Of a DNA stretch of 64,000 nucleotides, positions 12,490 to 25,774 are shown piece after piece (position 1 is the stretch's first letter; every line of letters begins with the position of its first letter). The notes under the pieces were generated by a model. It worked only from the letters and a program-made list of their open reading frames with translations, did not search any database and had not been told where the DNA came from. The DNA comes from Stromatinia cepivora. Lineage: Eukaryota > Ascomycota > Leotiomycetes > Helotiales > Sclerotiniaceae. Location: the NCBI GenBank assembly GCA_014898415.1, contig RCTD01000004.1, positions 62,001-126,000 on the forward strand, read 5' to 3'. Made by a program: the position numbers and the translations under genes.

Positions 12490-15400
12490 TTACTGCATAT
12501 ATTCAACCAGAAGACTTCTGGCCTCGGAATTTAATCTTTCGTTGACGAAACCCGAAATTGCTCTGTCGTGTCGTGCATTTGCATCTCTCAGATATGACCC
12601 CACCCAAAGCTTTACATCCGTGATCTCTGGCCATTCGTCATCCGCCACCTTCTTGCAAGTGTTAAGTTGTGTAAAGCCAACTCCAAAGCTAAGATCATCA
12701 ACGTCTGCTTCAGCAACTACATCGTCCGTTGTGACGGGTAGTGGTGGATTTTCCAACAACTTGAGCAGAGCCTCACAAGTCTTAGACCAACCCTTCTTAT
12801 ATTTGACAGCAAATGCTTGTGAATCGGTCAGGGTCTTTGTCAAAGAAATGACGGCTATCTTGCGGTCCAGTGGTCGAGGGAATTGCTGGGTAATTGGGAG
12901 AATGATGGTCAAGTAAAGAGGCACAAATACAGTGTCTTGCACAGCATCTGATTGCTTTATGAAGAAATCTGCTCCAAGGCCTTGCTGATCTTTAGATGAG
13001 ATAAGGTGATAGAAGCGGACGAAGCGACGTTTGAAGGCTTCCGGAGGGTTGCTGTTAAGGCGCGTGAACATGATATTCAAGATCGTGGGGAAGTATTGTT
13101 CGATGGCAGTGCTATTACTTGTTAGCATACAAATGGTGAAAATACGGGGACTACTTGCACGTCACATGATATAATCAAAGCTTCCAAGACATCGAAACTT
13201 TGTAGTTCGGTCCTCGATTTCCCGGCCATTAATTTCTGAAAGATACCGAGAATTGGCTCGAGTTGGTTGTTCGCTACAAGTTCAGCAGCGCATTTAGGGA
13301 TCATCGCGGAAAGTAATCTGGTGAGTGCTGGCACATTTCCACGGGATTCCCAAAGAGTAGGGCTTAGAATAGGGGTGATCAAATTTCTGTAGTAGTCAGA
13401 AAGTGTTGTGGATGGGTTAGCTTCCAGAAGAGCGGCGAATAACTGGAAGACGTAAGGCATGAATTCTTGGTGATTGTTAGTGCAGGGGTCCATATTTCGA
13501 GAGCGGATATTGAGCATACCTTGAACATCACTAGAGAGAATACCAGCAAATGTTGGATACAGGTCATTTTCAAGCTTATCGGGTTGTGAAGGTGCCGACC
13601 ATCTATGTAAGTTAGATATGAGCCATGCATAAAAGATTTGTACATACCTGATCAAAGCACCAAAGGCCTCAAAGTGATAGTAGTAGAAGCGGGGGTTACT
13701 GGGATTTTGGCCAATAACTTGAGTGATCTTGATCAAATGTTGCAAAACATTATCTGCTATAGGAATAACGCCATCCTTGATGACAATGAGCACTCTCATA
13801 ACACAGCGCATAAGGAACTCGTTCTCTTGGATTTTTTCTGGTGCAGCATCCTTTTCGATCAAATGGAACAAATGATTCAACAAACTTTCAGCAAGCGGCA
13901 ATACGTCTTCCTTCCCAAAGATATGCTTGTTTGCATCGTTCGTAAGAAACAAAACTCTTTCCACGGTGATTGCGGCATAAGTGTATACCACATAATTTGA
14001 GGATCCTAAATTCTTAACCAAGGGTTCAAATGCCGCTTTCCATTGATCTTTCGTCAATTGACTACGGAACGTGTAAAGGAACTTGATAGCATCTACTTTC
14101 AAGATTGGCTCCACATTCGTTTCCGCCAGAAGATCATTTGCAATGTTTTGCTGGAAAAAGTCGACAACATCCACCAAGGGGTTAGTGGTTTTAACTCCTT
14201 GTCCAGTTGTGATGACACCTTTTGCTGCGATAGCAGAAAACAAGTATACAGCAGTATCTTTAGATTTCCAATGATCGCTACCGTTTTGCGAGAATTGGTC
14301 AAGGTAGTGTTTAATGTATCGCCCAACAACATCCGTCACAAGTGGCTCAAACTTCTCCAAAAGCTTGCGCAAAAAGTCTGTTGCTGCTCGTCGTCTGGTG
14401 TCAGCGTCTGAGCCTTCCAGATCTCTTCGGATGTACTCGATAGGCTCATCCTCGAATTGTTCGATATCGGTTTCTCTCAAGCTAACATTGGGCAAGATGA
14501 CCTTTTCGACCACCTGACTCAAGATCTCACCGTTGTTGAAATTTTGAGCATGCTTGTCGAGACTTGCTACAGCAGTCAGGAAATGTAATGCCTTGCTAAC
14601 AAGTATGTCGAATTTCGTTTCGGGGCCAATAGTTGTCAATAGACTCCAAGCGCTTGTAATGAAGGGCTCACAAAGACTTCCAAATGCGTCTTCGTATTTT
14701 TGCATGTAAAGTGTTGAAACCTCACATATGCCGGCCTTTACAAATTCGAGAGGTCCTGATTCCGAATCATCGTCTGTCGCTAAGAGAGGGTTCTCATACG
14801 TCAGGTACTTATGCAGAAGTTTAGATAAGTCTTCAATATTATCCTCGAAGATAGGAGGGAGATCTTGGCACGAAAGATCAAAGAAAACCTTCATCAAAAG
14901 ATTCATCGTTTCGAAATGTTGCTTCAAAACCTCCTTATTATCCTTATTAGCTTGTATCTGCTGGTCGGTGCTCTGTAGAAAACGAGTTAGCTGATGCTTA
15001 TAATAACATTGGGCGAGTTAAATCATACCGCTAGAAGCTGTACAAAAGGTTGTCCAAATTTTGATAGTACGTGGTTGACTTCTGTGTAGAGAGCATCCGA
15101 GGCAAACAGTGGTCTCCATCGCTTGAATATCGAATGCGCGACTTCCAGTACACCATTATTGATTTTAGCATCGTCGCGAGTGAGGCGCGAGACCAAATCC
15201 TACATATTGTCAGTAAATCTTCCGGTACGAACATAGATCCGCTATCAAAGTAACTAACATCCACCAATGTATCCCATCTATCCCAGAAGTCCGACTCTGC
15301 GATTATACTAATAGCTTCTCCAAGCTGGGCTTGTATACTGTTTGGAACCGAGACCATGAGGCCAATTAACTCGGTCTTTATCGTAAAAACTTCATTTTGT

Positions 15401-15740
15401 GGAAGCTTGTAGTTTCTCTCTTCATCCTAAAGATTTGTTAGCAGAGAAGTGGAAACAGCGCGAGATACTTACCACATAGTTGTACTTGATGAAGTTCTTA
15501 AAGCATAAAGCTCCAGAAAGTCTGGTATTAACTGGAAGATTATCTGCCGCAACAATGTTGAGTAGGAGGAGAGAAAATCCAGGTTTGCCCTGCTCGACTT
15601 TCAGAGCAGCCTCAGCTACACAAAACAGTCAATAACTACTTACAAACATGAGCGAGAGTAGTTTACAAACCTTGTTTATGCTGCCTAGGGTCCAAAGTAG
15701 CTTGGAGTAGAGCTGCAACTGTCTGAATATCTGAAGACAT
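12490..15740 (-). CDS. CSE1: Importin-alpha re-exporter (exportin-2, Cse1/CAS)
   Basis: A 980-residue HEAT-repeat karyopherin that returns importin-alpha from nucleus to cytoplasm with Ran-GTP. It starts MSSDIQTVAALLQATLDP, the Cse1-type N-terminus, followed by the importin-beta N-terminal region (LCFKNFIKYNYV) and the CAS/CSE-type HEAT array. Seven exons: 15740-15671, 15615-15473, 15426-15259, 15199-15029, 14972-13648, 13602-13159 and 13111-12490. Five introns are ordinary GT..AG of 45-59 nt; the one at 13603-13647 is 45 nt, stopless and in frame. The last intron (13112-13158) only works with a GC donor: GCAAGT after exon 6 keeps phase 2 and joins to a TAG acceptor, and no GT in the region gives the right phase. 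It is divergent from TSC2, with 1.2 kb between starts. Confidence 0.94.
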
Positions 15741-16919
15741 TTCTAAAGAGACCGTGTGAAGATCTAAATAGAAATTAAGAGCTGTGATTGACACAGAATG
15801 TTTGTTTGTAAACTTTCTAGGATCTAAAAAAGATGGAGCTCGGAGGTAAGGATAATCCGGAATCCGACTTCATAGAAACATGCAATGGGTCAGGCCAAGA
15901 AAGATCTTTCAAGAATGATTCCTTGATTCCAGCTAAAGCAACAAACAATCCATGAGCTATTTGAAAGCAAAACGAAAAATGTACGTTAATTTTTTGTTGT
16001 GTCCAGAAATTTCATTGAGCATGCTATCACACTCAGATATTTTTATTTTGAAACTTTTTTGTACTCTTATCTGAACTGGTTGTTGAAGACTAGTTGTCAT
16101 CATCAGTCAAGTTGGCAGCCTTGTAGCCTTACAGGTTTGGCAATAGTTTGGTAGCCTTGGAAGTGAAGTCAAAAATTTATAGAGGATTTTGGTGAAGTTC
16201 ATACCATACCTCTCTTGTTAACCTAGGCATATACTATATACTGTATCCCATATCAGCTTGATTTTTAGATATTTATTCATCTTTATAATATTTTTTGAGA
16301 GTTTAATTTTTTGTATCTGGCCTAGGTAACTGCTTCACTCCATTTAGCCCTCACCCTTCATATTGCAAAATCCAACTTTCTTTATATGGTTTCGGAAAGT
16401 TTGGTTTTCTGCAACTGCTTCAGTTCATTCACTCCTCACCCCTCTACAACCAAGATATCTACTATCTATGATTTGAAGAATACAGTTAGTGGTTAGACTT
16501 CACATTCATGCAGTGCTTCTTAGATGTCCTTGTTGATCTTTACTGCATTAATTTCCATCAAGGTCAAGCTCAGTGAACCCAGATATAGAAGTATGGGCTT
16601 GGGATACCCTCATTAGCTGATTATCAATATCCATTTTATCCTATTTGGTGGAGCTAGACCTAGAATGGCCTGCAGTGTAGAAGTCCCAAGTATTTCTACC
16701 GATGTACTCTTGTTCATGTGACTCGAATGTGAATCCCACATACAATGTTAAAGAACATGTAAAATAGAGCAAGGTGTCGGTTGCCTTAGAAATCTGGGAG
16801 TATAATTGTCTCGGCGCTTCACAAACACCTGTTGCCTTGTTCTTTTCCTCTTGTCAACTTTGATTGCTTTACTTGCACACAACACTGCAATACAAATCTC
16901 TACAAGAAAAGCCTCCAAT
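15741..16919. other. Divergent promoter region CSE1 / TSC2
   Basis: About 1.2 kb between two divergently transcribed housekeeping genes. It is AT-rich with T-tracts and no credible coding frame. The frame upstream of TSC2 that opens at 16806 has no ATG before 16920 and is taken as leader sequence. Confidence 0.5.
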
Positions 16920-19900
16920 ATGTATCCTCCATTTACTAACAGATGGAATCTCGAAACAGACTCTCGAGTTCAACGAAATCCTCGAGCTTCGACCCCTCGC
17001 GCTTCGAATCCTCGAGCTTCTATGCCTCCACCTGTCGGAGACGCAGCTCAGACGCCGGAACCAAGGAGCTCTAGCGGAATTGCGAGTGTATTCAAAAGCT
17101 TGACTGGCGGCAAAATCACCAAAAGTCCAAGTACGCAATCTCCAGCAACAGGTCCCTTACAGCTCGACAATGGAAGCATTCCGCAAAAGCTTAACCATGG
17201 TAGTACACTCAACCACGAGCCAACGCTTGAACAGCTGCAGGCAGGTCACAGCCTCGCAGATCGCATTCGTGCAGCGGAATACTTACGTCGTGCCGTGATT
17301 GACTACCCCATGGAAAATGTGGGTAATCTAGATCGAGATCTACCTGTTGGCTTACTAACATTCTGATATAGATATCTATGATATTCAATGCAGGCAAAGA
17401 TTTGATCGAACCGAGTCAGACACAGCAGGCGCGAATTGCGGGTTTCGAATTGTTGACCGCCTGTGTTCAATGTACATCCTCAAACGATCCCGAAAGAGCA
17501 AGCTTTTTCCAAGTACTGAGTCATCCCACGAACAGGGAAGATTTTCACCTGCAACTTGCCTCATTGATCGAACTATCAAGGCATGGCAAAGATCTCTCTG
17601 GTTTCCATTATGAACTACTCCCTTTGTTAACTACATGGCTGAAGGATACTTGGTCTGCAGCCACAGCAGAACGAAACGCACTTAAGAAGGCCACCCGTCA
17701 GAGCCCCTTGCCAAAGGAACAGACACCTCCAGAGGAAGAGTCTAATCTATCTCTACTGTTTGTTTTTATTGCGGATGTTATCAAGTTCAGTTCCAATATT
17801 GTCACGGATTCAGCATCATCCCAACTTCTTTCTCAGATTCTTGAGATTTGCACTTCCTCTGCTACGGAGGCGGATCTCAAAGCTTGCAATCAAGTATTCG
17901 ATGCCGTTATAACATACGGAGATATTCCAGATAGCGAACTTCAGCCGGTTGTGAAGGTTCTGTGCTCTATACACAGTTCTCTCTGGAATGTACACCAAGA
18001 CGCATGGAGATGCATAAGCAACTTATGCAGATCCCATCACGGGCTCACGATGGTGAGAATACTAATGGAAGTACTTGGAAAGCCTCTATTAGACAAGTCC
18101 GACGATAAGCAATACAGCCAGAATATCAAAGAGGTCAGGGGCGCTATCTCAGCATTAGAGAAGTTATTTGCCAAGGACGCAAAGAATGGCTATCCCTTGG
18201 TCCCATTCACACTGCTAATGACTTCTTTAAGAAAGATCCTTGAACTTGATCGTACAGCAGTCGACTGCGATACATTGCAGTTGATTCATTCACTTTTTAC
18301 TCACGAAGGTGGAATCATGCAGAATGTGCTGGACGAAGACTGGTCACCAATGTTTGAGATTGTGTCTATATGCTCTAGACGTATTCCAGACCCAGTAACG
18401 AATCGATCTCAGATATACAATACTATCAACGGAAGTCCGCCCGTAAAGGAAGAAACTCCGCAGCAGAAGTTCATAACAAAAATGGAGGAACTAATTCGTG
18501 ATTTGATTCTGCGTGTCGAGCAATTGTTGAATTCACCTCCACTCAGCTTCGTTCAAAAAGATGACTGCTTTAAATTCTTCATCAGGTCTCATGCCTATCT
18601 TCCAGACACTTGCGCAAGACTGGTCACTGATCATTTCATCGACTATAAATGTTGTTCGCCATCAGATCTACGATGGAAGGATAACATTAACCTGATCCTT
18701 GGCGGGTTTCTTGCCGATCGGTCCCGTCCGTCCGACATTCGACTACACGCTCTGAAAGCTGTCACAGATGTATACGTTATCGTCAGCGTTACTGATCAGC
18801 CTGAGATTTTTGAGGCTTTTGCGGTGACAGTCTTGGCATATATCCGAGATGAGAAGGATATTGCAATATTGCAGGAATTTATCGATTTCGCTGTAGTCAT
18901 GGCTGAGCAAACCATGGATGACAGCTTGTTTCAGCATGCTATAGACATTATGAGAATTGTTGTCACCAGTGACCGAATGCAATCACCGCTCGACTCACCT
19001 CCTGGGTCTCGTCATGGCATATTGTCGAGCAAGTCTGCATCTTCTGGTGCCACGCCTCCTATTGTGCACAGTCCCTCCAATGTCGTTGTGAAGGGTTTTA
19101 TTCAAATATTTATGCGAACCATGTTCACGGATGCCTCTAAGTCATTACGGGTGTTCGAAGAATTGCTTGCCATTGTGCAGGCTTCCGACTGCCCAACTGA
19201 CTCCCGTATATCTGCTCTAAAAATGTTCTTTCGACTTCGAGCAGATGCGATGAATAGAATATTCCTTACCCCCTTCACTGAATCAGATACTTTAGCGGCT
19301 TCTCTATATCGGACGACGGAATCTCTAGCTAGGAAGCACGCCGCAGATGAAGCTGCGCAGCAGACACGTCTAGCTCGAGTAGATGATTCTAACTCTCGTC
19401 TTTCCCGGACTACCTCGGGTGGTCAAGCACAGTCTCTCCCTAAGCAGACTTTCAGGCTAGGTAGTGGCATGAATCGAACTTTACAGCGTAACCATCAGAT
19501 GTGGATGTCTCCAGATGCAGATGCCTTGCCGGACACCACAACTGGCAATGCTACTCTACGTTTAGTTTCAGTTATCGAAGATGCGGGTCAGGAGTTCATT
19601 GCACAAGATTTGGACGCCGCAGGCGCAGTTTCTGATCAAAAAGGTTTGCAAGCAAACGCAGCAGAGGAGCATAAACACGACTCCGCAATAGATCCTTCCG
19701 ATAATGTCTCACACACTTCAATCGGGTCCGTCCATCCAGATATAAGTGAAGCCCAAGAGAAAGGATCTGACCACAATGATGAATTCAAACCCTGTCAGCC
19801 AGTTGTTGAGACTGTCCTGAACATTGACTCTTATCTCGATGTTCTTTGCCAGCTCCTCGATGGCGGATGTGACTGGGAAGTTTACAGCTACATACTTGTT

Positions 19901-22048
19901 CACCTACCATCCCAATTGACAAACCAAGCGCTTTTCAAGTCATCAATTCCCCAGATAAAGAAGCTCAGATCTTTGTTGTGTGATTTGATTAGAGATAGTA
20001 GCTTTCAAGAGCCCCCAGTGTCATCTGGGTTGCGCAAAGCTGATGTTGCCATTTGTCTCTTTCATGTCTTAACAATGGTCACAAGTTATAACCGAGAGTT
20101 TTCCAAGGCTGAGGAAGACGAAATTGTAAGGACCTTCTTACAAGGCGTGGGCGCGTGGGAGCGGGCCGCCAAATGCTGTATTCACGCCCTTTCAATTTGT
20201 TGCCATGAGCTGCCTGGTTCGACTAGAAAAGCACTGGTAACCATTCTTCAAAAGATGTCGCAGATTATTACTCAACAGCATGTCGCAATTCACATTCTGG
20301 AATTCTTGGCTTGCCTCTCAAGACTTCCGGAACTATATGCCAATTTTCGGGAAGAAGAATACAGAACTGTTTTTGCTGTATGTTTCCGATATCTCCAAAA
20401 TGTACGAGATCAGCCGAGCAAGGACACCAATGCAAGAAACAACTTTCCTCGAGCTCGAGTTTCTTCAGCATCTTTTCCCGCAGAAAACAATTTAGTGGAT
20501 CCAAGCGCCCAAACAAGCAGCTCGGATGATCTGCCACAGTATGTGTATGCTCTTGCATACCATGTCATCATTTTTTGGTTCTTGTCTTTGAAACTCACTG
20601 ATCGAGCTGGCCAAGTCGGCTGGATCGCCAAAAACCTTGTCTCGACTGATGCGAATGGAAAGGAGAAGATTGATGAGCAGGCACAAGTGACTCTGGATTA
20701 CATGCAAAGGGTTGCATATGCCGATGTGGACGAATCTTCAGCTGATCCAGACTTCGCCCCCGGACTATATGGTGAAATTCTGAAAAAGCGCTGGATTATT
20801 GGCCACAGCGTTGTCACCATTGAACAAGCGACTCACAAAGGTTGGGCCCAAATTACCAAGCGCCATCCTTCGGGTACTTCTTGTTATATGGTTCGCGAAA
20901 AATTCAGCCCGCCGCCTCCACATCAAATCTCTCTCACCACCGATGCTTTACGGGACGCAAAGCACTCCAATGCCAATGTTGTTCTCCCTAGCCATCTCCT
21001 CTTACAATTAACTGCTTCAATCCCGCAAAATACTGAGTTCACGCGTCCAATTGCTCTTCCTGATGACGACATGACTAGACGTGCTGTGTGGGCTCTTGAT
21101 CGTAACCCTACTGTGGATGGCCACAAAGTCGGGGTTATTTATATTGGCGACAAGCAGACACAAGAAGTTGAGATACTCTCTAACATCACAGGTAGTGAAG
21201 AGTACTATACATTTCTTGCAGGACTTGCGACACTCACCGAATTGAAAGGGGCTAAATTCAACACACAAGGTCTTGACAGAGAATATGGTATGGATGGAGA
21301 GACGGCATTTTGTTGGAGAGACCGCGTTTCTGAAATAGTTTTTCACGTTACAACACAGATGCCGACAAATCTCGAGCATGATCCACAATGCTCTCACAAA
21401 AAGAAGCATATTGGCAACGATTATGTGAATATCATCTTCAACAACTCCGGCCTACCATTCAAGTACGACACCTTCCCGTCTGACTTCAACTATGTTAACA
21501 TTGTCATTGCTCCGGAATCTCGTCTATCCTTTACAGCTGCCAGAGATCCACGGCAAGGACGATTGCGAAAAGATCCATACTACAAAGTTCAGGTCATGAG
21601 CAAGCCCGGGTTCCCGGAGATTTCCCCTGCTGCTGAAATGAAGATCGTCAGTCTGAGGAAGTTGCCGGAGTTCATTCGCTTACTGGCAATGAATGCTTCA
21701 GTGTTCTCTTCGGTTTGGGCAAATCGCGAGGGTGGAGAACATGTTTCCCCATGGCGCAATCGCCTACGTGAAATCAATCGGCTTAGGGCGAAGCATGTAC
21801 CCCCGAAGCGATCTAACTCGATACATATCTCTCCACCGGGCACATCGACTGGTGCAGTTTCGGATGCTAAGAACCGTGAGAATATGACTGGTATCCGTCG
21901 AGCATCTGTTGCCAACTTCAGCTTTCTCTCTGGTTCGATTGACTCTAGTTCTCAAAGATCATCAGCCATGTCTACAGTGGAGCCAGAGAAGGACACAAAT
22001 GGAGACGAGCTCATGGTTGATAGTTTAGACTTCTCACGGTGGGCATAA
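16920..22048 (+). CDS. TSC2: Tuberin (TSC2) homologue, Rheb GTPase-activating protein
   Basis: A 1,691-residue tuberin. In the TSC complex it activates GTP hydrolysis by Rheb and so restrains TORC1. The N-terminus is Ser/Pro-rich, including three near-identical PRAS-type repeats; the long middle is the helical tuberin/DUF3384-type region. The RapGAP domain lies at about residues 1390-1600: FLAGLATLTELKGAKFNTQ, the catalytic asparagine-thumb motif HIGNDYVNIIFNNSG with Asn near residue 1481, and FNYVNIVIAPES. Two exons, 16920-17318 and 17372-22048, with a 53-nt intron (donor GTGGGT, ACTAAC branch, TATAG acceptor). I chose ATG 16920 because it is the first ATG in frame. The second exon is an uninterrupted 4.7-kb frame, by far the longest here. 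The GAP core looks intact. Confidence 0.94.
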
Positions 22049-22790
22049 TATGAACTGCGGGGCGTTGGGCTGAATTGAATGACGGAAATGATTGGGAAAT
22101 ACCATAAAAGTTTCATTTTGTTTTATTCTTCGTTCCCTCACAAGGCTGGATGGGTGCAATTACGATGTTGTGGGTGACATTTGAGTCCGGTCCGCAAACT
22201 TTCATGGGCAAAGAAGGAGTATTTTATTTTCCATAGTCATTTACAAGCACATATTAACATAGCTTGGCATTTGAATTGAGTATTATCTTTGAATCTCGTT
22301 GTATGCTTGACCCTTGAATCAATTCCATCCGAAACTTCAGTATGAAATGCATATCTAGTACATTTTCAATATTCCATGGAAGCATAACTGCCTCAAGCAG
22401 TCATGACCATATTCTTCTCGCACGTCATCTACTAAGCTTCAGTCCAAAATTATTGACTCGAATTCATCGGTTGACGTCAGGTCTTTTTTGCCGATGATTC
22501 ATATCATGTCTTTGTTCAGAATCTGCCGAAACAAGGCTTGCAGTCTGGACGCAAACTTCTAGCTTAATAGGCGCACATCGGGCTGCCCACGATTCATTGG
22601 AGCTTGTCTCGTTTTTGCAACCAGGACGAAGTGGTACACCGTCTCCAATTTGTTCTTATCCCGTTTCTCTCTAGCGACGTAATGCCCATGAAATCTAATG
22701 GTTCTCCTAACCTAAGAAATCGGGCCCTTATTCAGAGGAGCGTTCATTACTGACGTAGATAAGGGGTAATTATCCCAACCCCTCTAATCC
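22049..22790. other. Intergenic, 3' ends of TSC2 and POP8-like gene
   Basis: About 740 bases between two convergent genes. No coding frame, repeat or RNA gene was seen. Confidence 0.55.
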
Positions 22791-23252
22791 TCAATCATTC
22801 CACACCCGCTCGATGTCCTCCTCCCCCACCAAACCCCCCAACCAATTCGTCCTCCCCTTCACCCTCCACCCCACCCGCTCATCTCCATTTCCCAGCCTCT
22901 TAATCCATCCACCCAGCGCCGCTACCACCGCACTAGCATCCTCTCTCATAACTCTAATCCAGACATCCTTGCCCTCGGTCTTCAAAATATCAATCGAAAT
23001 AGCAGAGCCATGGAGTCCCAGAAATTGTGTCATTCCTGACGCAATGTATGATTTTGCTGTAATATCATCTAGCTGTGGTTTTTTCAATGATGAAGTTTGA
23101 AGCTCCAGATGGATGTAGGAAAAAAGTGGTGTTGTGATGGTGATGGCTTTGTGCTCGTGACCGGTATGGGTTTGTTTGCGTTTTGAGGGGATAGATGTTG
23201 GAGGTGCTTCTTGCATTGGGGTATCTACGGTGACTTCTGTAGTCTCAACCAT
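22791..23252 (-). CDS. POP8: RNase P/MRP subunit, Pop8-like
   Basis: An intronless 153-residue protein. After a disordered N-terminus (about 35 residues) comes a compact domain: TPLFSYIHLELQT, then LDDITAKSYIASGMTQFLGLHGSAISIDILKTEG, and KDVWIRVMREDASAVVAALGGW. This pattern of two strands, a helix with FLGLHG, and a terminal WIRV..AVVAAL helix is that of fungal Pop8-like proteins of the Rpp14/Pop5 fold, which help nuclear RNase P and RNase MRP mature tRNA 5' ends and rRNA. The start codon lies 275 bases from the divergent SPT4 start. The assignment rests on remembered family pattern; sequence conservation in Pop8 is low. Confidence 0.75.
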   Translation of the reverse strand: MVETTEVTVDTPMQEAPPTSIPSKRKQTHTGHEHKAITITTPLFSYIHLELQTSSLKKPQLDDITAKSYIASGMTQFLGLHGSAISIDILKTEGKDVWIRVMREDASAVVAALGGWIKRLGNGDERVGWRVKGRTNWLGGLVGEEDIERVWND

Positions 23253-23527
23253 TTTTGAATCCCTTGAAAATAGTTATTCCCAATTTGTAGTTTTCTATCA
23301 AGGACATCTGGGGAGCACTGGTGAGATAATATAGAATATTCAGCCGTGTCGACATTTTTACTCTTGGTCCAAGCTTTTCTCAGCCTTGCAGCAATAGTGC
23401 ATGCAAGCTTTCTTTGACATGTCGGACATTCTCAACTCTTTCAACTTATTTAAATCCAGCCCTCTCAGATTTGAAGCCTTTTCATTACAACCCCAACTTC
23501 AGCCTAAAAAAGAACACAACAATCACA
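23253..23527. promoter_or_regulatory. Shared divergent promoter POP8-like / SPT4
   Basis: Only 275 bases separate the two start codons, so the promoters of these two nuclear genes must overlap. No clear TATA box; both are presumably constitutive. Confidence 0.5.
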
Positions 23528-24035
23528 ATGACAGAAAACTACGTGCCGCCCAACCAGCAGCGCAACCTTCGCGCATGCATGGTCTGCTCAATCGTCATGA
23601 CCCAAAACGTACGCACCAGCACCTTTTCTTAATATTTCCCTGCCATCTATCCGCGTAGTAACCAATGACTAACATACATAACGCCAGCGCTTTATGCGAG
23701 AAGGATGTCCCAACTGCGAAGACTTTCTACATTTGCAAGGATCCATGGAAGCGATTATCGACTGTACATCTCAAGTATTCGAAGGTCTCATCACGCTGGC
23801 CGATCCATCCAAGTCGTGGGTTGCGAAATGGCAGAGGCTGGATGGATATGTGAGGGGTGTGTACGCGACGAAGGTCAATGGACAGTTACCGGAAGAAATC
23901 GTTTCGACGATGGAGGAGGAGGCGAGGGTTAAATATATTCCGTGAGTGGTTCCGCGCCGGGAAAGAGGGTTCTGTGTGATGGTTCGAAGCTAATATGAAA
24001 TTAGGAGAGATGGAAGTGCTACGGAAGCGGATTGA
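23528..24035 (+). CDS. SPT4: Transcription elongation factor Spt4
   Basis: A 121-residue zinc protein that pairs with Spt5 (DSIF) to keep RNA polymerase II processive. The four-cysteine finger is visible as CMVC .. CPNC, split by the first intron, followed by [21 protein letters not shown] and a GVYATKV motif typical of Spt4, ending at [12 protein letters not shown]. Exons are 23528-23608, 23688-23941 and 24005-24035. Intron 1 (79 nt) has a GACTAAC branch; intron 2 has a GTGAGT donor and a TTAG acceptor and leaves a 31-nt last exon. Length equals the family norm. Confidence 0.94.
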
Positions 24036-24690
24036 GGAGATTTGAGCGATGGCATGCAAGTGAAGGTAAGAATACGTTTACTGTTTCCTGGTGCTGCGAG
24101 TTGATGATATGTCTATATGATGTTTTGCAATTTATAAAGTATTTGCTACTTCAGAGCCTGGGAGACCAAGCCATGAGACAACTAACACCATTGCCCTGAA
24201 AAGAAGTCTTCATAACTCGTCTTGTACCAAACAATTTCAAGATTGCAGTAATTCTGAAATTTACTAATTACCACTTAGTCAACTGCCACGTTTTACAAGA
24301 CAGGAATTTGGGAATTTGGGTCTGGGTCGGGTGCATAATTTTCGGAGCGCTAAGGAGTTGAAGGGAGTTCGGATATGGGAACAGCTACAGAGAAAAGGAC
24401 ATCAAGCCTTGAAGCGTTATTCGAATCAGACCATAAAGAATTGCTTGGTACATTACAACAAAATTATTTCAAAACCATTTGTGGAACTAACTACTGGGCT
24501 TCTAAAGAGCGCAGTACGATCACTGACACAGTCAATGGTGGGAAAGTGAAACGGCTTGAGGGATATAAATGTCTTGCGTTGGTTCTTCTATAGATGCAAG
24601 TGGTATCAAACATAACGCCATATCCCGCCTATATATGGGAACTACCTTCATATCTAACTCCATGCAATGCCAAATTCTCATGATAGACAA
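24036..24690. other. Intergenic, convergent 3' ends of SPT4 and KIN17
   Basis: About 650 bases. A 77-codon plus-strand frame at 24316-24549 shows no protein-like features beyond Lys/Arg richness. Nothing else seen. Confidence 0.5.
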
Positions 24691-25774
24691 TTAAAATCGT
24701 GGCCGTTTTTGAGAAGGCCCTCCATGTGACTGCTCCCTGGTTCTCTTGCGCTCGATTTCTTCCTTCATAATACGTTCTGCTTCACTCATCTTTTTCGGTT
24801 GCTCAAATACAGGGGCCTTCTTACCTCCTAGAGCATTCTTCTTGGCCGCTGCAAAAACGTTCTTTGGCTTGCTCTGAAATCCCATCTTCAAGGAAACTTT
24901 GGCTGGAGGTGGCGCCGCTGCATCGGGATTCGTAGACTCTGTAGTTTTACTGTCGTCCTTCGCCGGTATCTCAGAGGGTTTATCCTCATCTTTTGCTATC
25001 TCGAGAGAAAGCGCATCGCCAGCCGGCGTCTTGTTATCCACTGGCTCAACAGTTTTGCTCTCGGGGTTTGAGACTGTAGGCTTAGCACCAAAGCTAAGCT
25101 TTATTTTCTCCCCCTCCTCCCTCTTGAGGCCTCGTTCTTGCTCATCCATCTCTGACTCTCCGCGAGCTTCGGCATCTTGCTTCGCGCGACGTACCTGCTC
25201 TCTAATAAGCATTTGCTCCCGCTCCTCATCGCCCTTGTCTTGCCTCTCCTTCTTCCTGATCGCATCTTGTCGTCTTAACGCCTCGGGTGAGTTGTCAATC
25301 CATGCTACTTGTATACCTTTGTCCGTTTCCTCCACTCGGCACAAACTTTCCCTGCCTAAAAACTTTGCAAACTCTGTCAAGGATGGCCATTTCGTTGAAT
25401 TCATATGGACATGCTCCTTGTTGCTGATATATTCCTGGTAAAAATGATTTAAATTGACTTGTTTCTCGCCATGAGAGGTTCGTAATAATTGTAGAAAGTC
25501 GCGCTGGAATTGATTACTATAATCATTGATAAATTTCTTAGGATCTTCGCCGATTAGGAGCATTTGTCGAACATGCGACTCAGATTGTGTATGCATCTTG
25601 AAGCCATTTTCGTCTCGCATTTGTCTCTCGCATACCTATTTATGATGTTAGTCGGCGGATATCTATTATCAAAGAGGATACGCTTACTTGACAATACCAT
25701 CGTAATCGCTGAAGACCTTTGGACTTTAATTTGTTGTTCAGAAACTTCGTTGATCCAACTTCTGCTTTCGGCAT
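24691..25774 (-). CDS. KIN17: KIN17 DNA/RNA-binding zinc-finger protein
   Basis: A 343-residue nuclear protein tied to replication, DNA repair and spliceosomes. It starts MPKAEVGSTKFLNNKLKSKG, the KIN17 signature, followed by a C2H2 finger (YCQVC..FKMHTQSESH) and the Kin17 winged-helix core (DFLQLLRTSHGEKQVNLNHFYQEYI .. WPSLTEFAKFLGRE). A coiled-coil, charged region and a basic tail ending KRPRF follow. Exons are 25774-25688 and 25635-24691; the 52-nt intron lies between the two finger cysteines. Compared with animal KIN17 (about 390 residues) the C-terminal KOW/SH3-like part appears missing, which seems usual for fungal forms. Confidence 0.92.
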
